The notes beneath the pieces were generated by a model. That model ran no database searches. It saw only the letters and a list, made by a program, of their open reading frames with translations, and was not told the origin of the DNA. The translations under genes and the position numbers were made by a program. From Apophysomyces variabilis (lineage: Eukaryota > Mucoromycota > Mucoromycetes > Mucorales > Mucoraceae): a stretch of DNA of 64,000 nucleotides. The DNA is taken from NCBI GenBank assembly GCA_002749535.1, contig MZZL01000075.1, positions 62,001 to 126,000 of the forward strand. The letters are read 5' to 3'. Below are positions 1-11,619 of this stretch, piece by piece. The first letter of the stretch is position 1. Every line of letters begins with the position of its first letter.

Positions 1-1179
1 GAATAATAAAATCACTTCTTTTAAGATAAGAATCTCTCGCCATACCCCACGCGCTGTTGAGAGGCAAGAATCGTTTCATTGCATATCGCTACTGGTAATG
101 AGCATGCCACGTCTAGGTTACTCCGCTTTTCGGAGAGGAGAATTTCGAAGGACATGAAAGATGGGGGACTTTGACGTTGATGTGCTTTTCATATATACAG
201 CCACCAGATGTTAGTACTGAGCCTACCATATTTCATTTGGAACTTACATTCCAAGGAAATAGGTTACGCCCCACTTCTTGGGTGATCTACTACTAATGCA
301 CTCAATGCTTCTGAGAACTTCCCTTTTCAGCTCTCTTTGCTTAGGGCACTACCACTTTCGCACACTCCCACTATTCATGTATTTTATTTCGCTTGTTAAC
401 ATATTCTGTTTTTTTAAGACACTGCCATATACACATCTATTGGTACTGCCTTTTCTTTTGCGTACTGCTGGTTATTGGAACACCTTTCTTTCGGGCAATC
501 CCAGCCATTAAACACTCTTAGCTATCAAGACACTTTTCAGGTATTCTCTGCTCTTTAGTATACTTTTTTTTGCGGTATTATATATGCTACTGGCGATACA
601 GCGTCTGCTTTCCTTACCATTCTTAGTTCTTGGGGACACTCTCACTTTCTGATATTCCCAGTGTTTGGCACTTCCCGTTGCCACACTGGTTTTGAACAGT
701 CCGCTCCTGCCAGACACTCTTGTATTTTACTGTGCTCATGAACTCGGTCTAAAAGAATTTGTGGGGACGAGTTTCCCAAAGTGAGTTCCATAATAATTCC
801 CAATTTGGAATTGCTCATCGGTGTCCGTAGGGCGTTCAGTAAAAAAACGGAAAAGAACTGCTACGCAGCTTGCTTCCCTTGGCCAATTTCTTCAGAATCT
901 TCTGTTTGCACTTCACGTATTACTTACCGCTGTTCATCTTGTTTGATTCATCGCGCGTTTGCATAACTCACTCTCATATCTCTGTCTGCCCTCTTCTCTC
1001 CCTTTTTTTTCTTACGTATCTCTTAGCTTGTCTCCTTTGATCCCACCTTACCCGATTTTTTCTCGTCTATTCTGTCCCGCGTGGTAGAGCACCCCCTGTT
1101 CGAGTCAGTGATCGCATAGCCCCCTTTTTCTTGTCTTATCAGTCGCATAGCGACGCATTTTCCTAAATATAAGACGAGA
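1..1179. other. Intergenic, no supported gene
   Basis: I see no convincing coding exon here. The short open frames on both strands are low-complexity, hydrophobic or pyrimidine-rich translations without recognisable motifs or splice-site support. The stretch just before 1180 is the 5' flank of the orphan gene that starts there. Confidence 0.4.
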
Positions 1180-2872
1180 ATGCAATTACCGGACACCCTT
1201 TTCAAAGATTATTGCTACAGACAATGGATTGAACAGTCAAAAGACCTAGACTATTTCGCTTTTGCAGAGCACGCGAAACTTTCAGAACAAGAAACGAACG
1301 CTCACTACTCATCTATCATAAACATCCTTAAAAAGAGCTGTGAAGCAGATCTTGTACAAATTGCGGACTCTGCATTGAAGCTTTTTAAGGTAGCCATCAA
1401 CTGTAGTTTTCTTCTAGGTCCTTATTTTGATGTAGATGCGTAAGGGCAAAAATAAAACTCAGTTAGCATCGGATTTCTACGAGAAGTATCAGAGGTTTTG
1501 GCGAGGAAGAGAAGCAGAAGCAGCCATTCCACAAGAGACGACGTCAGCGCAGTCCTCTACTACCTTAGATATCGAAAAAAGACAACTTGATGCAATGATG
1601 ACCATGAACGATGCTTTTTGCACAGCTATCGAGTCCAGCGCGAAGAGGGTAAAATGCCAAAATACGAACTTTAAGCAGATGTTCTTAATCATGGGTTACC
1701 TTAAGGTAAAACTATCATTCACCGAAGCAGCTGGTCTTGCTTCCGCGTTGCCAAATAGCACGTGGTATGTTCCACAATTAGCTAGCTACCGGAATAATAC
1801 TAAGACTTAATTATAGGAGCTGCACAGACTTGTTTGACTGGGATTCGAGAGAAGTCAGGCATGCGCTGAAAAGCGGGTTATCAAAAACCGAATACAAGGC
1901 CATCGAGGCGGAACTAGCTCTTGTCGAGACGTCTCGTACAGAGACCTTTCAAAAATATATCAAATCTATATTGCAATCGTCCTCATCGCTGCACGCATTG
2001 TAAATTGCTATACGCACGCCTTCTGTCAGCCCATCGGAGTTTGACAGCTACTTGCATGAAGATTACCGTGTAGCTGAAAAGCTACTCTATCATTTGTGAG
2101 GCTGTTACTTTTAGAAAAAATGCCAATTGTCTCTTACATTCTTGTATCAATAGCCTTGATTTGTTGCAGTCACCAGGAAAGCCGTTGATGTCCAAGTGCC
2201 TGGAAAGAACGGCTGCATGTTCCACGACAATCCACTTGGTTGACACTCTTTTTATGTCAAAAAACGATCTGATCAATTTTAAGTGGTAATAAATGATATC
2301 AAATAATTAGCTAATTCACGATATTCTTGCTTTATAGGATTGAGGTGTCTCATGTGTCTCAGGACAAGGTGACCTGGGACGGTCTCGGCATCCCTGTTGG
2401 GGATATGCCCATGGTGGCTAGTGTGGTTGCGGAGTTCGCGGGCGGCATTAAGACGAGCACCCTTAGGAAGAAGCACGGGGATGAACTTAAAATTGCGAAT
2501 AATGCCAAAGCCGTTGTTGACTACAATGCATGCTATACAAAGAGGAGAGCGGCAAAAGTGTTTTGTCTGCTGTACTACGGTAAATATAGGCTTAATTCGT
2601 AACGTAACAATTTATGACTGAATTTATGTCTTACTAGATATGACAATATGTGTGGACGTGATGATAGCCGTACAAGATAAATACATTAAAAAGAATATAC
2701 TGAAGGTAAAACTTTTACCATCCTACATTGCTTTATACATGCTACTTTCACCGACACGTAGATTACGCTGCCTAGTACAGAGAAGGAGCTTCAAGACTTT
2801 ACTGGCAAAATAGAACTATTGCTGCAATGGCGAGATACTGTTGTAGAACATTTGAAGGACCTCTCCTATTAA
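1180..2872 (+). CDS. Multi-exon orphan protein, likely restricted to Mucorales
   Basis: I do not recognise a function. The first ATG at 1180 opens a 70-codon exon (MQLPDTLFKDYCY...) ending at a GT donor at 1390. Exon 2 runs from 1436 to about 1705. Further open segments follow at about 1817-2000, 2027-2090, 2109-2274 and 2339-2580, then 2638-2706 and 2762-2872, ending ...VVEHLKDLSY-TAA. Most joins have GT..AG borders and preserve frame. The segment IPVGDMPMVASVVAEFAGG in the 2339-2580 exon looks conserved and structured. The exact joins around exons 2/3 are uncertain because the simplest splice there does not keep frame. No signal peptide or membrane segment is evident. It lies in the accessory part of the window with other orphan genes and a Fanzor relic. 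The gene is probably real because of serial splice-compatible frames; its role is unknown. Confidence 0.5.
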
Positions 2873-4289
2873 GCACGTGCTGATATTGTATTGTATTTAT
2901 TGCTCATGGAGATGAATATGTCTCAAATTCTTATTGTGTATATTCAGACGACCTAAAAGATAGTATCCATGCTTGCATCGCTAAGACATGAGAACACTCC
3001 GTACCTGTCATTCGTTGTTCCATAGTATTAGCCATAACCTTATAAGCATAAGATAACGTATTAAAGAAGCTACTGTGCTATTTGCGATAAAAAAGATGGT
3101 GTATTAAAAGTTATGCGACAGACGTACAGCTACTGTGAAATTCTATTTTATTCTTGTGAAAAGAACAACCCTTCGTTTTATCTTTTTAGGAGGGTTGAGT
3201 ACTGTTAAGTAATTCAGGACATTCTCACCACAAATTTAAACTTCCCATGTGTCATGTATTTATGCAGCAGGTAAATAGAAAGGAAACGTTATTACTTGTT
3301 TCGCTAATAAAAGCCACGCTAATTGATTGCTGCATTAGAATGGTCAATACAATTCTGATCGATGCGGTACAAAAAGGGTGTATATGACATCTGGCGAGAA
3401 AGCAGGTTAGAATTGGACCAGATTTTTATCTACAAGGGTACTTTTCTCATAGACCTTATCCAATTCTTCTGGTATTTAAAAGTGATTAAATCAAACAGTT
3501 ATTAAGACAGGTGCTAACTCGCTTTTTTTGATTTTTTTCATTTTATTATCGTAACCAAAAAAGAAAACGATAAGCAGCATAAACGATCTTATCGCTGATC
3601 ACAAAAAGAGAGCAAAAGCATTCAGATATCAAAAGGTGATCCCGTCACTGCTAAATACGATCATCAATCCTTTGATCATTAAATTAATGCAATCGGACCA
3701 CAGCAAGGTAATGGGAGAGCAAGGTCCATAGAGTTCACCAGAACATGATTGGATTGATTCCACAGTCTTCCCCAATACGCGATATTCTGGTCGCGCCCAA
3801 TCTCCTCCTGTCGTTGTACCTGATTGCATGTCTCGTTTATCTGATATGTCCCATTGTTACATCTGATTGAATGCTTGGCCATATTCTGGCTTAAAAAAGG
3901 TTTATCAAAAATGACTTTTGTGGTGGGGAAAAAGACAAGTTGGGGATCAAGGGCGGGTGTCTATGCGAAGAGAGATCGTCAGCATTGTATAATAAGAAGG
4001 ATAGGGAATCCAAATGCTAAGAAAAGGTTAAGAGACAGTACTCTGACTTTTGGATGGCAACATGGAATTCTTGAGTCTATTAACTACTTTGGTTCTGACT
4101 ATATAGGCGACTCTATCGAAGGTATCGCTTACTTATATCCACTCGCTGAGCAGCAGGTATCCACACATTCGCGATCCGCTGTATTCCATCTCTGCAAACG
4201 TGTTATCACTAACTGCCTTGTAAAGATTGAGTACACATCTTCTGTCCGAGAAGATGGACTATTATTGACGTGACAAGAAAGCTTAAATT
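2873..4289. other. AT-rich spacer with one doubtful ORF
   Basis: Mostly AT-rich sequence without motifs. On the + strand an open frame around 3854-4273 (about 139 codons, containing GKKTSWGSRAGVYAKRD) could be an exon of an unknown gene. A splice-compatible segment also lies just upstream (about 3600-3707, ending AAG/GTAATG). I cannot link either to a family, and the frame ends 17 nt from the convergent gene at 4290, so I do not call it a gene. Confidence 0.25.
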
Positions 4290-5945
4290 TTATTCAATTG
4301 CAATGGGTTCCACAATGCGCACATAAACGGACACCCTGCATTGGTCATCCTCGACAAACGGACCTTTTCCCTCGTGCTCCTTGTCCATGTGTTCAATAGC
4401 ATAGAATTCATGGTATCCCCAGCCCTCATCTCTACTGAAGCTGTGTAGTATCTCTAATTTTCTCTTAATAAATGACAGTATAATCGTCACACCTACTGTT
4501 CCTGTGATAATATATTTCAGGTTTTATTACGTTTGATATCACCAAGAGATATTCAGCATCTACGCCTTCTTCCAATTGCGTGCAAACATGTCTCAGGAAA
4601 AGCGAGAATACCTTATTTTTGGACCCTTTCTTATTTCCCTGAGGATAAATACAAATGCACCTATCTTCAGGTTAGATAAACTTTAAGCAATACATTTCAG
4701 TACCAAGCATGTCCGCCTACATGAAATATATCGCTTCTTATCTCTCCTTTAAGCTGTTTCCAGTTCTGTAGGCACCAGTGAAATAAACGGTGGTCCAATT
4801 CGTTGTGGCTAGTGGGAGGAAACAGTTTCGAGGCTATGTTGTCCACTAGAAAAAGAAGTGAGTGGTTCAGAGCATAACTTATCATGGGCATACAGTAATG
4901 ATCCGGTTTTGCTTTTTCTTCTTTGAACTTGGCATCGGCCTTTGGTAAAACCAAATCAAAATCCTGGTCGGAAAGGTTGATGAATTCTTCGCTGTGGGCA
5001 TCACTATCATTGTCTGAATTCATCTGGTCGATGAGTTATTATTTTGCCAATATATATTTACCCACGACAAAAGAGAAAGAAGAGAACAGGTGTCTGATTT
5101 TTTACCTTTGAAGCGTTTTGCCCTTCGCCAGTCCCAACGTATATTTCCATGATATGGACAGGTCGACCTGATTCTCCCTCGTTGATCATGGCTTCAATGG
5201 CCTCTTTATAATCATCTGTGGTTGAGATGGTCTTAATCTCGTTTGCGTCGTTGTTATGTCTTGTTTGTACTGTGAATGATTGAAGAGAAAAAGTCTCTTG
5301 TATCTAGAAGCAGTGGTGTCGGTAGGCTGCAAATACGATTTCAGTCATACCTTCTTGTACAGGTCATGATAAGTAGTGTAATCTTGATCAAAAACAAAAC
5401 AGTGCGTTTTTTGTTCAGACCCACTTAACTTCGCTGCGATGATCAAAGGGGAAGTAAGGTGTATTTCCTCTTTGCTATGATGGCTTTCTACGATTTTTCT
5501 TTCTAGACATTGTAGCTTTGATTCTAGTTCTTTGCATTTTTGTGATTTCGCATTGTATTTTTGAGCCATGTTTTCAAGTTTGGTGTTCAATATTTCAACG
5601 TTGCACGCAGCTTGATACTCCAAGAAAGCGAATTTTAACTCTGTGAGTTTGAGAGAAATGGCGTCCTTATCTTGTTGCAATAAAGAGGAAGAGTTACGAG
5701 CGAATTTGATATGTCCGTTCGTTAGTTTCACAACGTTATCGATCAAGTACATGTGGCTCTCGTAGTTGCATCGGGTAGTATCATTTGTGGCTTTTTCTTT
5801 CATTTCGTTGAGACACTGTCGATAAATGTCTGCAACATGGTGGAAAAACTGCGGCGCCCGAAGGACGAACATGAGTCGTATCATAACATTAGCCGCATTC
5901 TTGTAAATGCCCACTTACTCGCCGTTGCTCGTCGGTATTGCTCAT
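4290..5945 (-). CDS. Coiled-coil orphan protein with MATH-like C-terminal exon
   Basis: Function is unknown. The proposed start is the ATG read on the minus strand at 5945 (MSNTDEQRR). A GTAAGT..CAG intron of about 70 nt follows, then a long exon starting FFHHVADIYRQ. This exon is rich in K/E/L heptad-like segments (coiled coil, roughly residues 60-150) and ends near FVFDQDYTTYHDLYKK. The next exon at about 5110-5290 (TTDDYKEAIEAMINEGES) is followed by an acidic exon at 4697-5023 (MNSDNDSDAHSEEF). The last exon ends at 4290 and contains DEGWGYHEFYAI...FVEDDQCRVSVYVRI. That pattern resembles the C-terminal strands of a MATH domain, as in USP7/HAUSP-type ubiquitin proteases. This resemblance is by eye only. 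Short exons between 4490 and 4697 are not fully resolved. A decayed relative lies at 12327-12900. Confidence 0.45.
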
Positions 5946-6847
5946 GGGCAGGAGTTATGTATGCTCAATGGCTAAAAGAAAAGAAAATAACAGGAGATTT
6001 TTACAAGCGTCATGCCTGTAGCATTGATAAAGATTTTTACAATTTGCACTTGGACTGGTATTGTACATCAAATATGCAAATAGATATGTTCCCTGAAGGG
6101 AGCTGAAGGGAACTAACAGAAGTATGCAGCTGTCAGTTCAGCACTGGTAACCTTAACTCCTATACTATATTCCGTTGTCTGTTCTGTGAAACAAACTATA
6201 GAAGCAACGAAACGAGGCTGTTCCCAAGTATGACCGGACCACGTTCCTGATTCCGAACACATGTGAGCGAGTCAGTCATTACGAATTTTCTTCGCGAATA
6301 AACTGTTGTATCAGTGGAATATAGCGCGTTGTATGGTTAGCAGTTACGCTTTTGTGATGCGATCTTGACCAATCGAACGTATACATATACCGCGAAGCCC
6401 ACTTTCCACTAAGGCTTTTAGAGAACGGCTCAATTCTCTGGGGATATTAAATATTGTATAGCATGCGTTGTGTTCTCTTTCGAAACGTTTCAATGATTAG
6501 ATATCTAACTTTCGCGAATGTCTATTCAGATAGATGCATGTAAGTGATATAGTTACCTGAGCAATGGAAATTCTTGGTAGGATCTTTTGGATGGGATGCC
6601 ACGACTGCATAATCTAGATATATCCTGCTTTTTGGCAATGGCTCGTCAAAATGAAGCACGCGATATGGATGGCAGAAAAGATACAGTGTCTCCCAAAAAT
6701 AATCTAGCAAACTACGAAAATCGAAGTCGCAGTCCAGTGGAATTAAATGTTGCAACAAATAATAAAAAAATTCAATGCCGTCCTTTTTCTGCTTAGCTAC
6801 CGCTTTACCTCATTTTAAAAGTGCATCGACATCCTTGAGCTCTCCCC
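5946..6847. other. Intergenic, nothing recognised
   Basis: The 5' flank of the minus-strand orphan gene. The overlapping frames at 6522-6796 on both strands have no recognisable motif and mirror each other, so at most one could be real and neither is supported. Confidence 0.35.
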
Positions 6848-6985
6848 ATGTCCACTATTAAACAATCAAAAGCAGAACTCGCTGCTGCCAAGGCTGAAAT
6901 TAGTAGGCTCAAACAACACAACGCTGCACTTCTTGAGATGATAGACTCTAGTTTCCCTATGGAAAAATATCGGGGAAGGGCGTGA
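6848..6985 (+). CDS. Short coiled-coil ORF, possible first exon
   Basis: An ATG at 6848 opens 45 codons beginning MSTIKQSKAELAAAKAEISR, a clear short coiled coil with alanine/leucine heptads. It ends right after a good GTGAGT donor at 6982. This suggests a first exon rather than a complete protein, but I could not find a convincing continuation. It lies about 0.8 kb upstream of the Fanzor-like locus and could belong to it or be an unrelated remnant. Function unknown. Confidence 0.25.
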   Translation: MSTIKQSKAELAAAKAEISRLKQHNAALLEMIDSSFPMEKYRGRA

Positions 6986-7758
6986 GTATCAAAAAAGCCT
7001 TTTTGCAAGGAAGAAGCGGGCGACAGCAGGCCGGACATGGGCCCTGATGCGATGGATACGTTTTGCGGAGATATCGATATGTATTAGGCATGTGGATTGA
7101 ATGGACGGTTTGTATTAGAGGAAATAGATTCAACAGACTTGGCGTCCACACCCCCCTCCCAATTTTTATCACATTGATCTAGCCCGGGGCGGACACAATT
7201 ATTATTTTTGCGCTCATTTGAACCACTGAATAAACTGAAGAAACTAGATAGTGCTAGGTTGAAACTCGATGTCATTTACTTAGCTCGAAAAAGAAAGTAA
7301 TCCACAAACCTCTATAGGACGCATCCAGAATCTGGAAGCTAGAATAATGACATACCTAATACCTTAACAATCTATCCCACAAGCAAATCGACTTTTTAAT
7401 ATCAGAACTTGAGATGCATTGCGAGTTGTCAGGATATCCTACTTGCAAAATGATCAATAAAGGGTACTTTATGTATTCTTGCACTTTTGCTGCAGTGAAT
7501 ATGATCTGGGTGGGCGTTTCAACCATTATTCCGTTTATCTAGCAAAAAAAACCGCTAATGGAAATCATGTCACCCACTTGTTTATTTTTCTTCACATGTC
7601 ATTTTCGTTGTTTTCCCGTCGTTTCTGTAAGCATGAGATAATTTTTGAATCAAGATAGACATTGAGGTATTATTGATGAGAACAGTAGACCGAGTTGTAC
7701 ACTATATCTACACGTGTAATATTTATGTAACGTTCCATGCAAATCCGTTGTATAATGA

Positions 7759-10700
7759 AATGGAAATGACATAAACTATGTAAACTTTGTTCGGATGCAC
7801 CCGAAGAACATCGTTTGCAACTTCAAGGATCGTTACTGCGATTATCTTCGATTGGGACTGAAAAAAGTGGTTCGAGTACCAGTTGGTTGGCCTGCTCCAG
7901 ATCAAGGAAGATATTATGAATTCACTCAAGACATTATACATTCTGTTCATGACGGAATTCAACATGTAGCTGCACAGGAATGACAGCCGAGGTTCCAATA
8001 CATCGCTGAAGCTAATATCCGTGAACAAGTCAACAAGTTTGTAACCAACATGGTGAATCGATGCAAGAACTCCATTGAAGCATTTGATGGAGACACGTGC
8101 CGACTTGAAGTTGAGAATCATGCAACGGTGCCCCCTGGATGGCCAAGAAACAGGAACAAGCTTATCACGGCTTTATTTCAACGAATCTGGGGCATGTCAG
8201 TTGATATTAGCGAAGCTGGTGCTGATCAAGAAGATTTTGAAGAATATGAGCAAAATCAAGAGGAAGAACGTCAAGTAACTGGCGACATCCTTGCTGGTTT
8301 AGCAAACGACGTTCATACCCAGATTGAAGATTTCATCACCGCTGAGCGCAATCTTCAAGTAAAAGGCATTCGAGTTTCCGAGGTCAATCTGTCCGAATGT
8401 CTTGGTGAGAATGGGACACAACGAACAAACGGTGGTAACAATGATGAAGAGAACGGTGATGAAGATGACGAGGATGATGTGCTCCACCGAACTTATGGAG
8501 GCAAACTTTCCAGGGCAAAGGCTGCAAGATTGATCCCGTTTATGNNNNNNNNNNNNNNNNNNNNNNNNNNNNNNNNNNNNNNNNNNNNNNNNNNNNNNNN
8601 NNNNNNNNNNNNNNNNNNNNNNNNNNNNNNNNNNNNNNNNNNNNNNNNNNNNNNNNNNNNNNNNNNNNNNNNNNNNNNNNNNNNNNNNNNNNNNNNNNNN
8701 NNNNNNNNNNNNNNNNNNNNNNNNNNNNNNNNNNNNNNNNNNNNNNNNNNNNNNNNNNNNNNNNNNNNNNNNNNNNNNNNNNNNNNNNNNNNNNNNNNNN
8801 NNNNNNNNNNNNNNNNNNNNNNNNNNNNNNNNNNNNNNNNNNNNNNNNNNNNNNNNNNNNNNNNNNNNNNNNNNNNNNNNNNNNNNNNNNNNNNNNNNNN
8901 NNNNNNNNNNNNNNNNNNNNNNNNNNNNNNNNNNNNNNNNNNNNNNNNNNNNNNNNNNNNNNNNNNNNNNNNNNNNNNNNNNNNNNNNNNNNNNNNNNNN
9001 NNNNNNNNNNNNNNNNNNNNNNNNNNNNNNNNNNNNNNNNNNNNNNNNNNNNNNNNNNNNNNNNNNNNNNNNNNNNNNNNNNNNNNNNNNNNNNNNNNNN
9101 NNNNNNNNNNNNNNNNNNNNNNNNNNNNNNNNNNNNNNNNNNNNNNNNNNNNNNNNNNNNNNNNNNNNNNNNNNNNNNNNNNNNNNNNNNNNNNNNNNNN
9201 NNNNNNNNNNNNNNNNNNNNNNNNNNNNNNNNNNNNNNNNNNNNNNNNNNNNNNNNNNNNNNNNNNNNNNNNNNNNNNNNNNNNNNNNNNNNNNNNNNNN
9301 NNNNNNNNNNNNNNNNNNNNCCCAGATTGAAGATTTCATCACCGCTGAGCGCAATCTTCAAGTAAAAGGCATTCGAGTTTCCGAGGTCAATCTGTCCGAA
9401 TGTCTTGGTGAGAATGGGACACAACGAACAAACGGTGGTAACAATGATGAAGAGAACGGTGATGAAGATGACGAGGATGATGTGCTCCACCGAACTTATG
9501 GAGGCAAACTTTCCAGGGCAAAGGCTGCAAGATTGATCCCGTTTATGATCTATTTCCTGGAAAGGCGAGAAGGTAATTCCCAATCTTTCGTTTTATGTCC
9601 TCTCCAAGCACATCATCGTATCGCTATCCCTTTCAATCTTTCCTTTACGACAACTTTGCTCGCATTGAGCATTTCTCTTGTCCTATCATTCAGCAATTGG
9701 AGCAAGAATTAACAGCTGGTCCCAATGATCGACGCATTGCTGAATTGACAAGAGGTAAGTAGAAGTTATTAATTGTATGTAGTTGAGCAAAATTCACTTA
9801 TATTTCAATTACGGAGAGAGACAATCTACAAAATGCATGTGTAAGACTCCAGGGCATCAAGAGCAGAGATCCATTCAGCGCACTCTTCGATATCCGTCGG
9901 CAAGCTACCATTACAAGAGACGGAGGCGTTGATGTCCGAGACCGGGGTTACATGCGATGGTTGAACCAGCGAATACCGGGAAATGAAAACAAGCTTCGTT
10001 TCTCTCGACGTCGTGTCTTTCGCACTGACGGTGTTCGCCTATATTGTATATATAATGATTGGCTCAGGTCACGTCGTGGAAGTACTACATGCAAGTATTT
10101 GTCGGAGATCAGACGAACAACAAGAGAGACGTTGAAGGACACATGGCAAGCCGGCTCATCTGGGGATCAGTACGATTATCTCCAGCATTACGATGGTGTA
10201 GATGGTCTGGACTTTGGAGAAGTATGTGCTGCTGCTAGTGTGTTCCGACCGAGGGAGCCTGGACTATATGGTTCCCAGCTCACTATCAAGCGAGGCAATC
10301 TGTATGGCAAAACTATTCTAAACCACGACTGACTAAAAGCTCGCAAGGCTGCCAACAACATTGATGACATCGAGGCTGCTTTAAGTGAAGGATCACCACG
10401 AAGCACTAATGACAGATATCAGGAGTACCTGCGACAACTCAAGACAAACGAGAATGGTCTTCGGTTATGGAAGTTTTACTCCAACCGATCTGTCCGTCGC
10501 AGAATCTGGGACAATGCGATATCTCAGAGATCGTGTCTTGACAAGGCTTGCTACCTCATCACGAATCAAGCTAGGCGTACTTTCGACATGAATCACGAAA
10601 TGATGATAATCGTAGACATGTCGATAAGCCTCGTCTTGTCTACGCTTTTGGCTTAGACGGGATGAGTCGAAAGTCAAGACGAGGGGTTTGGCGCCTATGA

Positions 10701-11316
10701 ACCACAAGATTGCCAATGCTTTGTACCGGAAGATCAACCAGAAGAATCGAAACAAGGACAGACAACATGCCGACGTATGCACTCGAGTCGATGAATATCT
10801 CACATCCAAGGTGTGTTGTCGCTGTTCCAAGGAAGGCCAAGACCGACATATCGACTTTTTGCGACACCTCCTACGGCGACAGTGCAAGACAGAGCTCGAT
10901 TGGAGAACGGTCAGGAGAAAGTGTTGCGAGTAGTTCAGTGTGCGAACTGTGATCGTACGTTCCACCGGGATGGTAATGCAGCAGACAACCAGGCTACCAT
11001 TGCACGATATATGCTACGGTTTCAGCAGCGTCCTCGTTGGTTCATCCGTCCGTCAAGGCGTCTGGAAGCGGCTGGCGAAGAGAAGGCGATGGTGATGACT
11101 GGTCGTGCAGGGCTTCAACAGAGAGCTAGTGGTGGAGAGGTGACGGAAGTGCCTGAGATTGCCGAACCTCGACGACACCCTAGCGAAGAAGCGGCGGTGA
11201 TAACCCCAACTGCACGACGTCGAACAAGAGCCAGCCAAACCGAGACTATGGTTGAACCACCCAGGTCTCGCAGACGAATCAGTCGACGAGAAGAGGAAAG
11301 ACCAGAATCGTCCTGA
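7759..11316 (+). pseudogene. Fanzor-like (eukaryotic TnpB/OMEGA) RuvC nuclease, degenerate
   Basis: Fanzors are transposon-borne, RNA-guided DNA endonucleases of eukaryotes related to TnpB and Cas12. Read in order on the plus strand: an N-terminal region from 7759 (NFVRMHPKNIVCNFKD), an acidic segment before the assembly gap, a RuvC-I-like block VDGLDFGEVC at about 10201-10230, and KSRRG/MNHKIANALYRK near 10670-10720. Then come DEYLTSKVCCRC at about 10789-10825 and a zinc-ribbon/RuvC-III block CANCDRTFHRDGNAADN ending at 10989. The tail to 11316 is basic. The gene is broken. TGA stops lie in frame at 7981-7983 and 10330-10332, and the reading frame moves 1 to 3 to 2 to 1 near 10600, 10690 and 10850-10910. 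It also contains 776 Ns. The family call rests on motif order recalled from TnpB/Fanzor families; no search was run. Some breaks could be sequencing errors, but so many argue for decay. Confidence 0.68.
8318..9547. repeat. Identical 227-bp flanks around a 776-N assembly gap
   Basis: Bases 8318-8544 recur identically at 9321-9547, offset 1003, on either side of an N run at 8545-9320. The repeated segment encodes the acidic stretch (NNDEENGDEDDEDD) and KLSRAKAARLIPFM of the Fanzor-like gene. Because the copies abut the gap exactly at both ends, the simplest reading is two overlapping contig ends scaffolded with an artificial gap. A real tandem duplication is possible but less likely. Confidence 0.85.
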
Positions 11317-11478
11317 GCTCCTTTAAGGCGATCTGAGAGGCAGCAAGCAAAAAGACAGAAAAGGATCCACGAGTCAAGTGGATAGGGCTTTTACGCCCGG
11401 TATTTAGTAAGTGTCATTGAATACTATTGTTATTTTTCTTCTATTACTCACCAATTGAAATTTATATATACATTTGGC

Positions 11479-11619
11479 ATTCACTTGGCGGGGAGATGGG
11501 TATGACGTCGTCAGTTTTATGACAGGTATGTACACATTGGTCAATTCCAACTCTTATAACACGACAATTAATGTAATTTGTTAGCGTCAAGCCCAGTTTC
11601 CAAAACGCGCCAAGTGAAT
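11479..11619. repeat. 12-bp perfect inverted repeat 3' of the Fanzor-like gene
   Basis: ATTCACTTGGCG at 11479-11490 is matched by its exact reverse complement CGCCAAGTGAAT at 11608-11619, enclosing 117 bp. It starts about 160 bp beyond the end of the decayed nuclease frame. It could be a small MITE, the terminal inverted repeat region of the element, or part of the guide (omega) RNA region that in this family usually sits at the nuclease 3' end. The sequence alone does not decide between these. Confidence 0.5.

Noticed and set aside
8050..9583. Very long open frames (350-426 codons) on both strands across the gap
   Set aside because: They are created by translating Ns; only the flanking real sequence has meaning.
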